Positions 34,502 to 46,253 of a DNA stretch of 64,000 nt are shown one piece after another. A model generated the notes under the pieces. That model was not told the DNA's origin, did not search any database, and saw only the letters and a list, made by a program, of their open reading frames with translations. Where the stretch lies: assembly GCA_038496445.1 (NCBI GenBank), contig JALMLS010000030.1:1-64000 (forward strand), read 5' to 3'. A program made the position numbers and the translations under genes. This DNA comes from Trichosphaerium sp. ATCC 40318. Lineage: Eukaryota > Discosea > Flabellinia > Trichosidae. Position 1 is the first letter of the stretch; the number at the start of each line of letters is the position of its first letter.

Positions 34502-36618
34502 ACGAACTGCACATCCAGCACATCGTGTGGGTAGTCTTAAACATACAATATAGTACCTCCCATATAATAGATTTTGTCACCTCTCGCAATAAAAGCATGT
34601 CAAATTTCACGTTTAAATACACGTGTTCTCAGCAAATTCTTGAAAAAAATGCACCAATGATCTTTGAGTGTCCTTGTGCTTTCACATAAAACTACCACAC
34701 ATGCATTTGTGTATTCACGTTAAAATGAATACAAACATCAATAGCTTTACATCAACTCCCCGCCAATTTACCAGATGCATCAAAGGATCTAATACAGACA
34801 TCATTGAGATGTATGAATGTTTCAGACATTGACGCCAATGAGTAATGATTTTGTTAACTTTCTCCTTGGCTAAGTGCTTCTAGGTCTCTCGCAGAAAGAA
34901 AATGTTCGCCTGGGATAAAGCACCGTAACTGAATAAGCTTACGGGTAATCCAGCGAGTGTTTTGCCAAACAAACTAACAATCATTGCCTGGAAAATGCTC
35001 GCCTGGGATAAAGCGCCGTAATTGAATAAGCTTACGGGAAATCCATAGAGGTTGAGATCAAACTAACCAACAATCGTTACGCTTTGCCGCTGTTGCACTA
35101 AGCATGGTCTCAACCATGTATAAGAACTTAAATTTCGGCACTTCTGCCATTGTGAGCACGTCTTTAACAAAAGTTAGGAGCTTCAAAAGCTAATTTGCGG
35201 GTATGCCTCAGGTACTTATACTCCAGTGTATCACTGGGTAGTTCAGAATGCCCACTCTGAAGACGATGGACTCTAAATTAGCGAGTAAATCTTTGCAACT
35301 GTTGTCGGTTGGTCATACTAAGCTTGTGTATGGTGGCCTTTATGCCCTTGGACACCAAGGAAAGAGGTGCAACGACCTTTGTCAGCACTATACTAAAGAA
35401 CAGCACTTCCTCAGGACAGGTGCTGATTTTTGGGTATGCCTAACGTACTTATAGTCCAGCGTATTACTGGGTAATCTAATATTCCTGTTCTCACCTTTAG
35501 CGAAAGTTCTAGTTTGTTGAGCATATTTTTGCAATAGCAACGTTTGTTGTGGTCAACACGAAAACAGTGTTGTTTATATCCCGTTGTTTCACTGTTAGTT
35601 CTGTTCCTACAATGTCTTGTAGCTTTTTTTACAGTCCTTTGTACCTTGTATTTCTAAAAGAATGGCTTAGTTACTTTGAACGACTATTCAGCCAAAAAAA
35701 ATAAAAAGACTCCATCATAAAATAGACTACTAACCAATACACAATACGGTAACCCAACCAAATCAAAATACTACTCTTACAAAGTACCAGACAATTACAA
35801 TTATCAGTAGAAATATCTTGTTCCATAATACTTCCCACCTTAAACTATCACATAACACAAAATAGTGACATGTGTTATTTTATACCTATCCTCCTTTTTG
35901 ATGCATGTTTTTCCTGTTCAAAGTGTAATTAAGTACATCAGGAACAAAAGTGTGTTCAACTTAAACTTCGATCTTCATAAAACAGCTTTACATCGCATCG
36001 ATTGCGTTCCTTGCAACGAACAGGTTATCATAACACTCAGGTAAACTTATTTCAAACCAATAGTTCAGAAGGTTATCCAGAACTGTAAATTTGTAGTATA
36101 GGAGGGTAACTTGTGTAAGCAGGTGAACAACGAATCATCAGTGTCCAGTAAACAAGACCAAGTATTTCAAAATGTAGTACATCAATTGAACGAGTTAATA
36201 AAACACTTTGCGAAACGACATGCCAAAAAAAGGAGTACAAGATTTCCATGTACCAATGAGTGTTCTTCTTTGTTTTTTCAGCTTATTGTTCGTAAAATCA
36301 TTGACTGTAAGTGGTTCATGTAAAAGAAGACTTTCATCTTGAGTTTGTATTACTCCACGTGTTTTTTTTACTTTTTGTTCACATTTTCATTTAAGCTGCT
36401 ATCTTCGTATTTGAGAGCTTTCTTTCTTCCAAAAGTCATCAGGCGCTATACCCTATTCGGGCGCATATGGAAAACGGTAAATGGCCTCAACCTGGGAAAG
36501 GTACAAAGCGTATCAAAGAATTTATCCGTTTATTGTCTGAAACGCTATTAAAACGCGTATTATAATATAAACATGGGTTTTGAGCTGTTTTTGTCGTAAA
36601 TGTCTGTTTAATTCTCCA
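34502..36618. other. 2.1-kb gene-poor zone with degenerate local repeats
   Basis: No supported gene. It contains a duplicated 55-bp unit (34901-35045) and a second repeated segment (about 35197-35250 and 35428-35480). A 68-codon frame at 35248-35454 shows no family. CACGTG at 34620 and 36356. It may be an eroded mobile element or an unrecognised non-coding RNA region. Confidence 0.45.
34901..35046. repeat. Imperfect tandem repeat, about 90-bp period
   Basis: Two copies share TCGCCTGGGATAAAGC, then CCGTAA, then TGAATAAGCTTACGGG and AATCCA (about 34908-34953 and 34999-35043), differing at four or five positions. The unit contains a short self-complementary core (CCGTAA ... TTACGG), so RNA from it could fold into a hairpin. 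Confidence 0.7.
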
Positions 36619-38577
36619 ATGTGTACTAGCGCTAACACAGGGTCTCAGGTATGTTTCTCATGTTGTATATATCACACGCAATGGCTGTATGGGTACGAAA
36701 ATACTATTTAAGCCCAAAATCTATTGCAAGTGTCTAAAATCGTCTTGGCAGGCGGACAGGATGTGGAATTTTGCGTTGTTTCTTCTTCTAGCTGAAAATT
36801 TTGACGGTAAGTGTCACATTTTGAACAAAAACAAATACGACCAGACTTGTGGCGTTTACATTGTTACAAGGTAACTTGGTTCTTCCCGCTGCTTTAGCAC
36901 TTGTAACACAACTTGTTGGTGTTCTTACAGGACCATATATTGGTAAATGGATAGATTCAACATCACGTATTACTGGTAAGTTCATTTTGTTTTAACACGT
37001 GTCATTTTTTTTTTTGTGGTAGCCCGCCGCTGACATACAATTTGTTGTAGTCGTTTTCTTCTCTCTTACACTTCATAATTTTGGTGTCTTGGGTGGGTTG
37101 GTTTTATTGTTATTTATAGCACCATACTCTGGTGTAGCACCTTATCATAATTATAAGTTTATGGCATTGTATTGTTCTCTTGTTGTGTCTTCTGCTTTAA
37201 CTGGAATTGGTGCCACTTCGCGGAAAGTAAGTTAAATTCATACTGAAGGATGGATTAAATATGCAGTATTCGATTAACGATTTATTCAGGTGTCAATAGA
37301 GCGTGATTGGGTACCAAGCATGTGTGAAACTTACCCAAAGAAGAATAATCCACTCACTTCAGTAAACGCATGGTTTATGCGTATAGACTTAACTGCAAAG
37401 GTTCTAGGTATGATATTATAATATATACTATGTGGTTATCTAATTAACGCTATTTTAGCTCCTCTTGCATTTGGTTTAATGACAGATTTTATGGAAATTT
37501 ACTACGGTGGGTTTGTACTTTTTAATGTTGACTTATCTTGCCTCCTTTAGCTATTTATGCGGTTTCCTTCTTGAATATCTTATCTTACATCCCAGAAGTA
37601 CTTCTAGCTATGATTGTATATTATAAAACACCACGCCTTCAGTTCAGGGATGTTAAAGATGTACGATAAAACCCAGTTTACATGATGGACTGAGCTTCTT
37701 TAGAAATCATACACTAACCCATTTGTACTCCTTGTTCGTGGTTGGAGTTCTTATCTAAGACACAACGTATTTTTCGCCAGTTTCGGGTACTGTTGGTTAT
37801 ACCTCAGTGGTTTGACACCAGGGGCATTGATGATAGCCTATTTGAAGTCCGTTGGGCAGACGAATACAGAAGTTTCAATTTTTCAGGTAAGTTCTTGTAT
37901 GTTTTCTTGACTGATTTGCTCGCAAGGCTCTTTCTTCTGTATTCGGTGTGGCAGCTACGTTTGTAACACCGTGGTGTATAAAGTTTTTTGGATTAGAGAA
38001 AACAGGATTCGCTAGGTATGCCTGATGATAGAACACTAACTTTGATTTGATTTTGACACTGTTTTGTTATTTAGCATCTGGTTCGAGTTCGTAGTTATTG
38101 GCAGCTCTATCGCACATTTTTTCTTTCCAAAGTATGTTACCGTTTGGGTGGCAGTTGCAGCTGTTACAGTGTCACGTATTGGATTATGGAGCTTTGACTT
38201 GTGTGAAGTACAGATAATGCAGGTGAGCCATCAAGAATGCCATTGCTGCTTGTTTACTTTTTTCTTAGGAACGGATAGCAGACCATGAACGAGGTACAGT
38301 GAGCGCTGTTGAGCGCTCTTTGACATCTATATTTTTCATGGGCATCTATGCTATAAGTATAGGAGTAAGGGATACAAAAAGATTCAAGTGGGTTGCTTTG
38401 GCATCAGTAGCATCTGTATTTTTAGGATCGATAAGTTATTCGTTTTGGTATGGATGTATTCACCCAAAAACGAAGCACTTGAAGCCCAACGTGGACAAAG
38501 AAAAAGCATCGATCCAAGCTTCTGATGAGACATCAGCACTTATCACTCGTCACTCTGATGATGAGGATGATAAATAA
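36619..38577 (+). CDS. Ferroportin (SLC40-family iron exporter)
   Basis: Short first exon MCTSANTGSQ (36619-36648), then WQADRMWNFALFLLLAENF, matching the ferroportin hallmark (S.W.DRMW.FA). After LVLPAALALVTQ come GPYIGKWIDSTSRI (the G..GDW.D loop) and ATSRKVSIERDWVPSMCE (the cytosolic loop with ERDWV). NAWFMRIDLTAKVLAPLAFG, SGLTPGALMIAYL, VSRIGLWSFDLCEVQIMQE and GTVSAVERSLTSIFFMG follow, then an acidic tail (DDEDDK). About eleven hydrophobic segments. The family exports Fe2+ from the cytosol across the plasma or vacuolar membrane. The short N-terminus could mean that the real start lies further upstream. Stop TAA 38575-38577. Confidence 0.9.
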
Positions 38578-38685
38578 AACAGATAGGAAGAGATTGATTT
38601 CAATGTTTATTTTTTTTTTGAGTGATTTTTCTGCCGTGAGATACATAGAGAATAAAGGTTTTTTCGGCGGTTTTCTTTTTTAGTC

Positions 38686-38919
38686 TCACTTGGCTTGTAG
38701 TTTCTTCATTAACCTCTCTGTTTCTGCTATGTTCTCCTTTAGGTTGGCACAAGATTGTTGTTTTAAGGAAGCTATTGTTGCGTTTTTACCATCGATTATT
38801 GCTTCGTATTTTGTTGCTTGTACTTTAAGTGCTGCCTTTAAGAAATCTATTAAAGCGTTTTTTTCAAGAATACATTTTTTTAAAGCTTCTAGCTTTAGAT
38901 TTTCTCCTTCTTTTGACAT
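38686..38919 (-). CDS. Small coiled-coil protein
   Basis: A single 77-codon exon, ATG 38919: MSKEGENLKLEALKKCILEK, ending ETERLMKKLQAK. Almost the whole length has heptad-like hydrophobic spacing with charged residues, so a coiled coil is likely. No family assignment. It converges on ferroportin, with 108 bp between the two stops. CACGTG at 38979 lies 60 bp upstream of the start. Confidence 0.6.
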   Translation of the reverse strand: MSKEGENLKLEALKKCILEKNALIDFLKAALKVQATKYEAIIDGKNATIASLKQQSCANLKENIAETERLMKKLQAK

Positions 38920-39095
38920 TATTCTACCACTTGATAAGTCTTCCCTTTATATTAAATATTGTTAGTGATAAAAATCAACACGTGACTGAAAAAAAAAGAA
39001 AGCAGAAATAAAAATCTCTGATTGAAAAAACTTTCTGTTTTGCTTGCTCAGCATTAAAACCGGCTGAAAAGGAGCTAATGTGTTTTATATTCGTT

Positions 39096-42000
39096 ATGGG
39101 TAAAAGCTTAGATAGCGTAGTACTTCAGAACTGCGTTTTAAGAAGAAATAACGTATTGATATTTGTACGTACACTGATTTTTCCATTGTTAATAAGTCTG
39201 AGAAGGTGTAGGTTAGATATAGTCGTTAAAATAATGGTTCAATCTCACTTTTAAGCGTTTGGAACTTAATCTCGTTTTAATCACTCTTACTTTCAATCAA
39301 TAATTGCTAGACAGTACGCTGACGCGTTGAAAAATACCTTTCAGTAATTAAACGAAGAGACAGACTCTGATTTGCTCATCAAATCTTTTTTATGGCCAAA
39401 AGCTGACCATTGGTCTAAAGTGCACATTGGTTGGTACACTGGATACGCCTCGCGGATACAATCGCTGTAGGTTGTTTTTAATTGGTTATAATGGTATTTT
39501 AACAAATATAAGCTGAACGGTTTTTTAAACTCTAATAAATAGACTGAAGCAAAGCCACATTGTGTTATTGTTCTTTCAGAGGGAGATTCACCTCCGCGCG
39601 AAAAATTGGCTGATTTTTTGACTGTTGTCTTCGCACAAAAGAAGTTAATCACTGCATCGAGGAAAACAACAGATAACAAGCACACTTTGCTTGAAATTTC
39701 TGCTGCAAAGACAGATATAAAAGATGCGTACGATCACATCTACGGAGTACGTAAACTGCATCTCTAGACGCTTTTAGAATTGAGAATAACGTTAATTAAT
39801 GTCCAAATACTAAATAAAACGCTTTACAGCGTCTTGGAAACCTAGAAATGACGTGGGCAGACGAGAAATACGTCGTAAAACGCATTCTAAATGCAATTAC
39901 TTTGACAAGCGACGATACTGGTTTAAGCGAACTAGACGCAGACTTGGCAACGTTGTTATGCTCAAAAAAGCCTCTTGGTACGTTTATTATTATCTCAGTA
40001 CACCTTCTAAATAAAGAAAATTAGTCGAACATTGCTTGAGTGTTGGTGTAATTAAGGAGATTTTCTCCCTTCATGATGATGAAGGACGAGCTACTTTGGA
40101 TTCTATGATTTGGTCAAGTAGCAAGCTTGATATTGGACGTATTCATCAGGTACACAGTGATTTCTAAACAGCACAAAGGGCAAAGATTTGAAACTTACGA
40201 ACTTTTTTTTACACTTCTCAAAAAACCCAAATTCACAGACGCATCTACGCTCTAAACAGTTTCTAATTCTTCTTTAGTATTTTGGAACACGTGTGGCATG
40301 GTATTTTTCTTGGATGCGTACGATTCCAGTGATTTAATGCCAGTTTTTGTTCGGTTTTTTTGGGTTAACATTTTGATGTTTTTAGAACTTTACTGTTCCT
40401 GGTTGTCCATTCCAGCTGTATTGGGTTCTACATTCTGGGCGCTTTGGAAAGTTGGCGTAAATGCAACTATGCTTGTACCTGTTTATTCTATAATGATTAC
40501 ATTATGGGGTATGTTGTTTATACACTTTTTTTTGGAAGTTACTTACTTTTTTTGATAGCTAGTTTATTCATGATTTATTGGCGCCAGGAAAGTGCTCGTA
40601 ACGCCCATCTATGGTCTGTTGAGTCCAAAGCAGATGTAGATAGAAGAGTCTTACCAAGGTAATAACTCAAAGTCAAAATACGCTGAGCACTAATACGTTT
40701 TTTTTTTGTATTAGTTTTAAAGGTAAAAAACGAGTCAGTCCAATAACTGGTGAAACAGAAGAACATGCCACATTATCAGATCGCTTACCAGCCTTTATTT
40801 TTTCTACTTTTGTCATTGGCGTATACGTACGTTTGTTTTTATTTGGATACTTTAGTATAGAGCGTCATGGCTAACACTTTCATCATAGCTCATTTTTGCC
40901 TTATATGTATTGCTTTGTCTTCTTAATCTATGCGACTATATGGACCCAGGAGACCTCGTACGTATTTAAAGTAATGTACATAAGTCTAATGGTACTATTG
41001 ATTAGTTTTATATGCCTGAGTTTAACAACTGGGTGAAGCCTAGTGACCCTATATACATTAAATTACTTCCTTCTGTTGTTTATTCAGTTGTTCTCATTAT
41101 TTTGGGCAAAGTACGTGATCATGTTATTTAGTTGTTATATTGTATAGTATACAAGTAACTATGAAACCCTTTTGGAGAGCTTATTTACATTTTTTAGACT
41201 TACCGTGCTATTGCTCTTCGCTTGAATTTCAATGAAAATTTCAAGTATCAAGATGACTTTGAGAACGCTTTGATTATCAAATACGTCCTCTTTGACTTTT
41301 TCTATTGTTACATGGCGCTTTTCTATGTTGCTTTCTATCAGGTAATTGATTTTATAACTATAAATCTTGATTTTTAATCCAACAGTATGACTATCTTTGG
41401 TTTTTTATTTTTCTTGTTTGACATTTCTTCTAGAGAAATATTTTCATGTTGAGAAAGTTGCTTTGGATTCTCTACTCTACTGATGTCTTCCGTCGTATAA
41501 TTGTAGAGACATTAATTCCGTATGTTGTTAGTAGACGGGAATTGTATCTAAGTGTTTATATAGGTATTTGACGAGCGGTAAACGTACTAACAAAAATGAA
41601 GCAAAGAGTCAAATTGAACAAATGCTTGCATCTTATCCTGGCGATATAGATGAGTATGGAGAGATAGGTATGTAAATATTTGAATAACTGTATTGTTAAT
41701 GTATCCACTTAGTCATTCAGTTTGGTTATGTCAGTCTTTTCGCAGCTGCTTTTCCACTTGGAGGATTGTTAGCTTTCGTATGTTTTTTTTGAATTTTGGT
41801 TTCAGTAACGTTTTCTGACTTTGATTATAGCTTAGTAACTCTATTGAAATACGGGCTGATTTGCTTAAACTTATGTATGCCACAAGAAGACCAACCCCAG
41901 AAAAAACACGTGGTATTGGTGCGTCATCATCTTCACAAAAAAACGTTCTTTGAGATAATTTTTTACTGACTTGTTTAAAAGGGAGCTGGGAGTACGCATT

Positions 42001-42300
42001 GAATGCGATTGTAATGATGTCTGCTCTTACCAATAGTGCTTTGTTTTGTTTCACTACAGACATACTACCAGGTCTATACAATAACACTGTCATTGCATTA
42101 GCTGTTACTTTTTGTTTCGAAGTACGTAATTTTGTTGACCATTTTAAGATAATATCCGCTCCTTAATAACTTTGTAGCACGTGCTATTGATTATCAAAAG
42201 TGTTATGGAGTTCTTCATTCCATCTGTTCCAGATGAGGTAAAAATCGCTCATGATATTACGATATACAAGAACCGTAGAACGTTGGATACTTTTAATTAA
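39096..42300 (+). CDS. Anoctamin (TMEM16) family membrane protein
   Basis: Start MGKSLDSVVLQNCVLRRNNV, then a cytosolic N-terminal domain. The transmembrane core begins YFGTRVAWYFSWM (40276-40316), spliced to QLYCSWLSIPAVLG, then WASLFMIYWRQESARNAHLW, the family signature (W..LF..FW.R....A..W). VSPITGE and DRLPAFIFSTF follow, then FNNWVKPSDPIYIK, LRLNFNENFKYQDDFENALI (positions where anoctamins carry Ca2+ ligands), and FGYVSLFAAAFPLGGLLAF and EIRADLLKLMYATRRPTPEK, both strongly conserved. Anoctamins are Ca2+-gated chloride channels and/or lipid scramblases; which one is not readable. The C-terminus HVLLIIKSVMEFFIP-DE is typical. Stop TAA 42298-42300. Confidence 0.92.
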
Positions 42301-42577
42301 TAAATTGACTTTAATTTTATGCACAAAACCCCAAAAAGTCTCTAAACCTAACAGTACCTCACATCATACAATAGAATTAGTTAAATACGTGTTGCTATCA
42401 ACTAAATTGATTCAGGTTAACGTAACAACTAAAGATTGATTTTAAAAGCTGTGACGCGCACAGACTTTTTTTCTCACTCCAAAACAAGTTAAAACAGTTT
42501 CTAGCAAAATGCTGGTATGAAAAAAGAGGTTTATTACAATCACAAGATGTAATGAGAGCAAAATTACCAGGGCATGT

Positions 42578-44289
42578 TTATGCGACAGTTTCGTATCCTC
42601 TACGACGTCTAAGACAAAAGAATACCAATGCGGCTATCAAGACAGCAACCAAAACTACGCCAACAACAATCAAGGCGATTTGCCATGCTTTAAGTCCAGA
42701 AGATGTTTCGGCAGGTGGCTGTGGAGATTGGGTAGGACTAGATGGACTTGATGGACTTGATGGGCTTGATGGGCTCGTTGGGTTCGATGGAGAAACGCTA
42801 GGAGACTAGGAAAAGAAATGAGAAATGTTTTAAAAGATCCTTAAACATTTGGGAACAAGTAGCTTTGATTCAACGAAATTGCGTTTGTTGTTGTACGTAC
42901 AGCGTAGAAAATGAGTGTGACTTTGAAAGAGAAAGCTTCGAATAACTCATTTGTGTACCACAAATCATTTGCTGCTACTTCTAACTGCATGTGAAGAGTT
43001 TCGTTTCCAGAAACTTGCATAGGGGTGCTCGTTCTCGTTAGGTTATCAGCGCTGCCATCATCAGCAAGGTCAATTACTTGTCCTGAAAGTACGCATGAAG
43101 CATCGTAAGAGCCAACAGTCATAGATTTGAAAAAGCTAGATAAAATAACAGCGTTAGGAGGGTTTCGGGTTCTGCCCTTTTTTTTTTTTTGCGCCTTTTT
43201 GGCGGTTTCAAAAAAAAAATTATCACGTGCGCAAATAGAATATCACGTGCGCAGAGAAAAAAGGATTAAAACGGATGAAATCACGTACTCAGACCATTTT
43301 CTTGGTACAGATTCTTTGTTAGATAGATCTAGCTGTACAGAAAGGTGGTTGAAGCTCGAATTGGATTGAACGCTTAGGTCGTAGAACTTCATTAAAGGAA
43401 CTGTAGGACCTGCGACAGAAGTGTTTCCACCGAACCCAGCAGGTACCCATGAGAAATTTTCTATCCAGTATTCAACTTCACCAGAGATAGATGTCTCCGC
43501 TAAAGGCGTTCTTGTCAGTAAAAGGTCTTGTATATTTGAGAAAAAAAGAAAAACACTAAAAAATTGGAAAAAAAAGAAATCGTTTTTAAATACCTTCGTT
43601 AAGAGCAATCTCGAAATCTAGGTTCAAACCATCATTATTAGTAGCCCCTGCGGAACCATAGTGTATGAGAAAGTCATTTGCGCCTGAAGCTATGACATCG
43701 CAAGGTGAAATAATGTCGAGCTCTACAGCTTCTTTTTCGGAGACTGTAGTGAAATTAAAGTTTCCTGCTTGACCTCTAAATACATTTGACCAATGTGCTG
43801 CTGTGCCGTTGAAAATCGTAGTCTTATAAGCAAATGAGCTTGCTGCATCCATTACATTGATAGTGAAGTTGGCGTCATTGTATTCTAGCGAGCATTAGGT
43901 TATTTAAGGGGAAAAATGGTTAAGAAAAAAAATAAAATAGCGCCACGTGTCTACAAGCGTTCTGCTTGTGGTTTCTGCGATATTCCAAATTGTGGCTTTT
44001 TCGTACGAAAAATAAGTACGAAATAACGTTTTCATTAATATCACTGTCTTATGACAGCAAACGATTGTTTTAGTGATGTACAATGATATTATGAAAAGAG
44101 GAAACTGACAAAGCGAAAAAAGGAGAATTGATAGTTTATGGAAGGCTTGGCTTCTTTGCTCTCTCTTTGGTTCTGCATACCTCCAAACGGCATAGAATCT
44201 GTAAAACTTGTAGTGACGCTATCCAAGTGTATCTGGGACAAAGCGACCGCGAAGATAACAAATAATAATGAGACTGTACTTGGCTTCAT
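42578..44289 (-). CDS. Type I membrane protein with Ser/Pro-rich stalk
   Basis: ATG 44289 gives the signal peptide MKPSTVSLLFVIFAVALSQ. Several exons encode a beta-rich ectodomain (SFAYKTTIFNGTAAHWSNVF, VDLADDG-like and VEYWIENFSWVPAGFGGN) with N-glycosylation sites. Then comes a mucin-like stalk of PSS repeats encoded by a 9-bp tandem repeat at about 42728-42775, a transmembrane segment (WQIALIVVGVVLVAVLIAAL) and a short basic tail (CLRRRRGYETVA) with a possible YETV sorting motif. Stop at 42578-42580. An adhesion or surface receptor role is inferred from the architecture; no named family is recognised. One intron holds two CACGTG sites 20 bp apart (43224, 43244). Confidence 0.7.
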
Positions 44290-44852
44290 CTTTTTTTCTC
44301 TAATTTAAAACCGAAAGGTGTTGTTGCCTCTTCCTTATTGAACTTTGTGAGTTGTGTTTGTGATTTTAAGTTTGACGTCACTTATTCTACCTGTTGTTCT
44401 TTTTTGGTTGTAAGTTCCGTTAGATTTGTATTAAAGTCTTGAATGCGCACGTGATTAGACAACTGATTGAACCGTTATTTCGAAGTTTTCTGCACTTGTA
44501 TCACAAATCAAATTGTTGTGCGCTGTTAGTAAATAGGCCTGTAGCAATAAACTCCTACATTAATTTTTTGGCGTGGGATTATGATCCACTATTGACGCTT
44601 GTAGTTTTTTCTAGTGCAAAATGATATTCTACAGAATACAACAGAGGGTTTCCAGCTATACAATTGATTTCCTCGTAGCAAAGCACACCTTTGCAGGCTA
44701 ATTGAAATCTCTTCACGCAGTGTCACGCAGCTTATAAAGCTGATGCAAGACCGTGGTCTCAGTACATGTTCATGATTACTTATTATTGAAGCAGATTGGT
44801 ATAATGTATTTACAGCGGACGAGAAAGCCTTACGTTTTAAAGAGTCATCGCA
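44290..44852. other. Spacer, nothing recognised
   Basis: No supported gene. CACGTG at 44448. Short frames on the plus strand have no recognisable motif. Confidence 0.5.
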
Positions 44853-45655
44853 CTAGTAGTCATCACCATCGCAGCACCCACCAGACCACATTTTATGCTT
44901 TGCTATCCAATAGTGAGAAAATAGCGTACAGTAAAAATAAATAAGTTATTTGTACCATTGCAAAACTTTTGATCACACTTAGAGCAATTCTCATAGTCAC
45001 CCGATAAATGAATATTACTGCCACAACTTTCACAAGAAAAAATATCTACATCACATGTATCATTGCCTTTTCCATGGCCTACAACTCAACCAATTAAAAC
45101 AACTTTGCTTTGACTTTTATGCCGAAAGGTATACAAAAAAAGTACTTACACTCCGAACACATATTCACCGAACGTACTTGCACTTTTTCTTTTATTTTTC
45201 ACGCGGATTTTTGCATTTTTTTCCGCAGTTTTGACTTTTTGATTACAAATGCCAATTGGCCACTTTTTCGCAGAAATATAGTGCTTAAAAAAAATACCCT
45301 TCCAAACAGCCTCATATTTCAATATGAAGGTGGTGAATGCAATACAAAACAGTCGTTCATTAGGTGTCACAAGCTCGTGATATTTCGTAGAAATTTGACA
45401 ATTGCAAAACATGCGGAAGAAAATGCAAAAATCCGTGTGAAAAATAAAAGAAAAAGTGCAAGTCCAACAGACTGCACTTTTCTCCGTTAAACTTACAACT
45501 GTTACAATAAAAACCACAGCAATGAGGCACTGTTGAAACATTATCTGTTATGAGGGTTATGTTACAGTTATGGCAATGCCTTAAAGAAATTTACAAAAAC
45601 AGAAATTATACTTTAATAATGAGAAAAAAGCGAGAAAATGGAATTGCACCTTTGT
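44853..45655 (-). CDS. Small cysteine-rich zinc-finger-like protein, intron interrupted by a MITE
   Basis: The minus strand has an exon with CHNCNITLITDNVSTVPHCC, then GFYCNSCKFNGEKC (about 45590-45475). A second exon (about 45078-44970) reads CDVDIFSCESCGSNIHLSGD, then CSKCDQKFCN. A last short exon ends KHKMWSGGCCDGDDY at TAG 44853-44855. Repeated C-x2-C pairs point to two or more treble-clef or zinc-ribbon folds. The intron between the first two is about 400 nt, far longer than usual here, because it holds a 288-bp hairpin element. The start could not be fixed; a candidate ATG lies near 45647. A decayed relative lies at 52326-52797. Confidence 0.55.
45176..45463. mobile_element. MITE-like element with 52-bp terminal inverted repeats
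   Basis: The left end (45176-45227) and the right end (45412-45463) are reverse complements with about 50 of 52 positions matching. Both begin ACTTGCACTTTTTCTTTTAT. The element is 288 bp, has no coding capacity and lies in an intron of the zinc-finger gene. No clear target-site duplication is visible. The last 18 bases also occur at 62413-62430 and the first 14 at 9669-9682, hinting at more family members. Confidence 0.8.
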
Positions 45656-45681
45656 TTCCACCATTGCTGAGGTAATGGTAG

Positions 45682-45969
45682 TCATTTGAGTCGTTTGTTG
45701 AGCTCGTGCGTATTAGATGTACCGTATGTTGTCTTTCTGAAGCTTTTTAATGCCTTGCGCCTGAAATAATCGCATCTACTGCGAATAGGGAAGCGTTCGT
45801 CCTTGTTTGCCCATTCAGGCTTATTCTTGAGTACATTCTCCCAACGTTTATCATTAAAGCGTGTAGAGCGCGTAAGCTTGCTAACACGCCAATATGAACG
45901 TATTAAATCTTCAACTGGTATAAAATCGAGTAACAGACACAAAATATCCGCGTCCAAGTGCGGTTGCAT
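45682..45969 (-). CDS. Small F-box-like protein
   Basis: A single 95-codon exon, ATG 45969: MQPHLDADILCLLLDFIPVE, then DLIRSYWRVSKLTRSTRFND and WENVLKNKPEW. The order (hydrophobic helix with LLLDFIP, then a helix with RVSKL, then a Trp-containing end) fits an F-box that binds Skp1. The rest is short and basic (RRKALKSFRKTTY), with no substrate-binding domain. It might be the first exon of a longer gene or a truncated copy of the F-box family in this window. Confidence 0.55.
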   Translation of the reverse strand: MQPHLDADILCLLLDFIPVEDLIRSYWRVSKLTRSTRFNDKRWENVLKNKPEWANKDERFPIRSRCDYFRRKALKSFRKTTYGTSNTHELNKRLK

Positions 45970-46253
45970 GATTGCGTTTGAACAAAGGCATTTGTTGCTT
46001 GCTTAGTGAAGTAAAAATTTTGTATGTTTTTTTAGCGGTTACAAATCTCAAGATTTTTTGTTAAGGCCTTGTTGGTGTGAGTGTATTGAGATTTACAACT
46101 ACACATAACAATCAGATTACAACACTTCGTGACAGCTTATAGTCATGTGATGTCCTGACTTTAAATGTGTGAGTTCTTGAATCGCTATTTTGTCCACCAA
46201 AATAAAAGAAAAAAAAACAAACAACATGTTTTTGGTTACTGGTTTATTGCTTC

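Noticed and set aside
45110-45541. Long frames on both strands with CTFSFIFH...DFCIFFR
   Set aside because: They are readings through the inverted-repeat ends of the MITE-like element, not genes.
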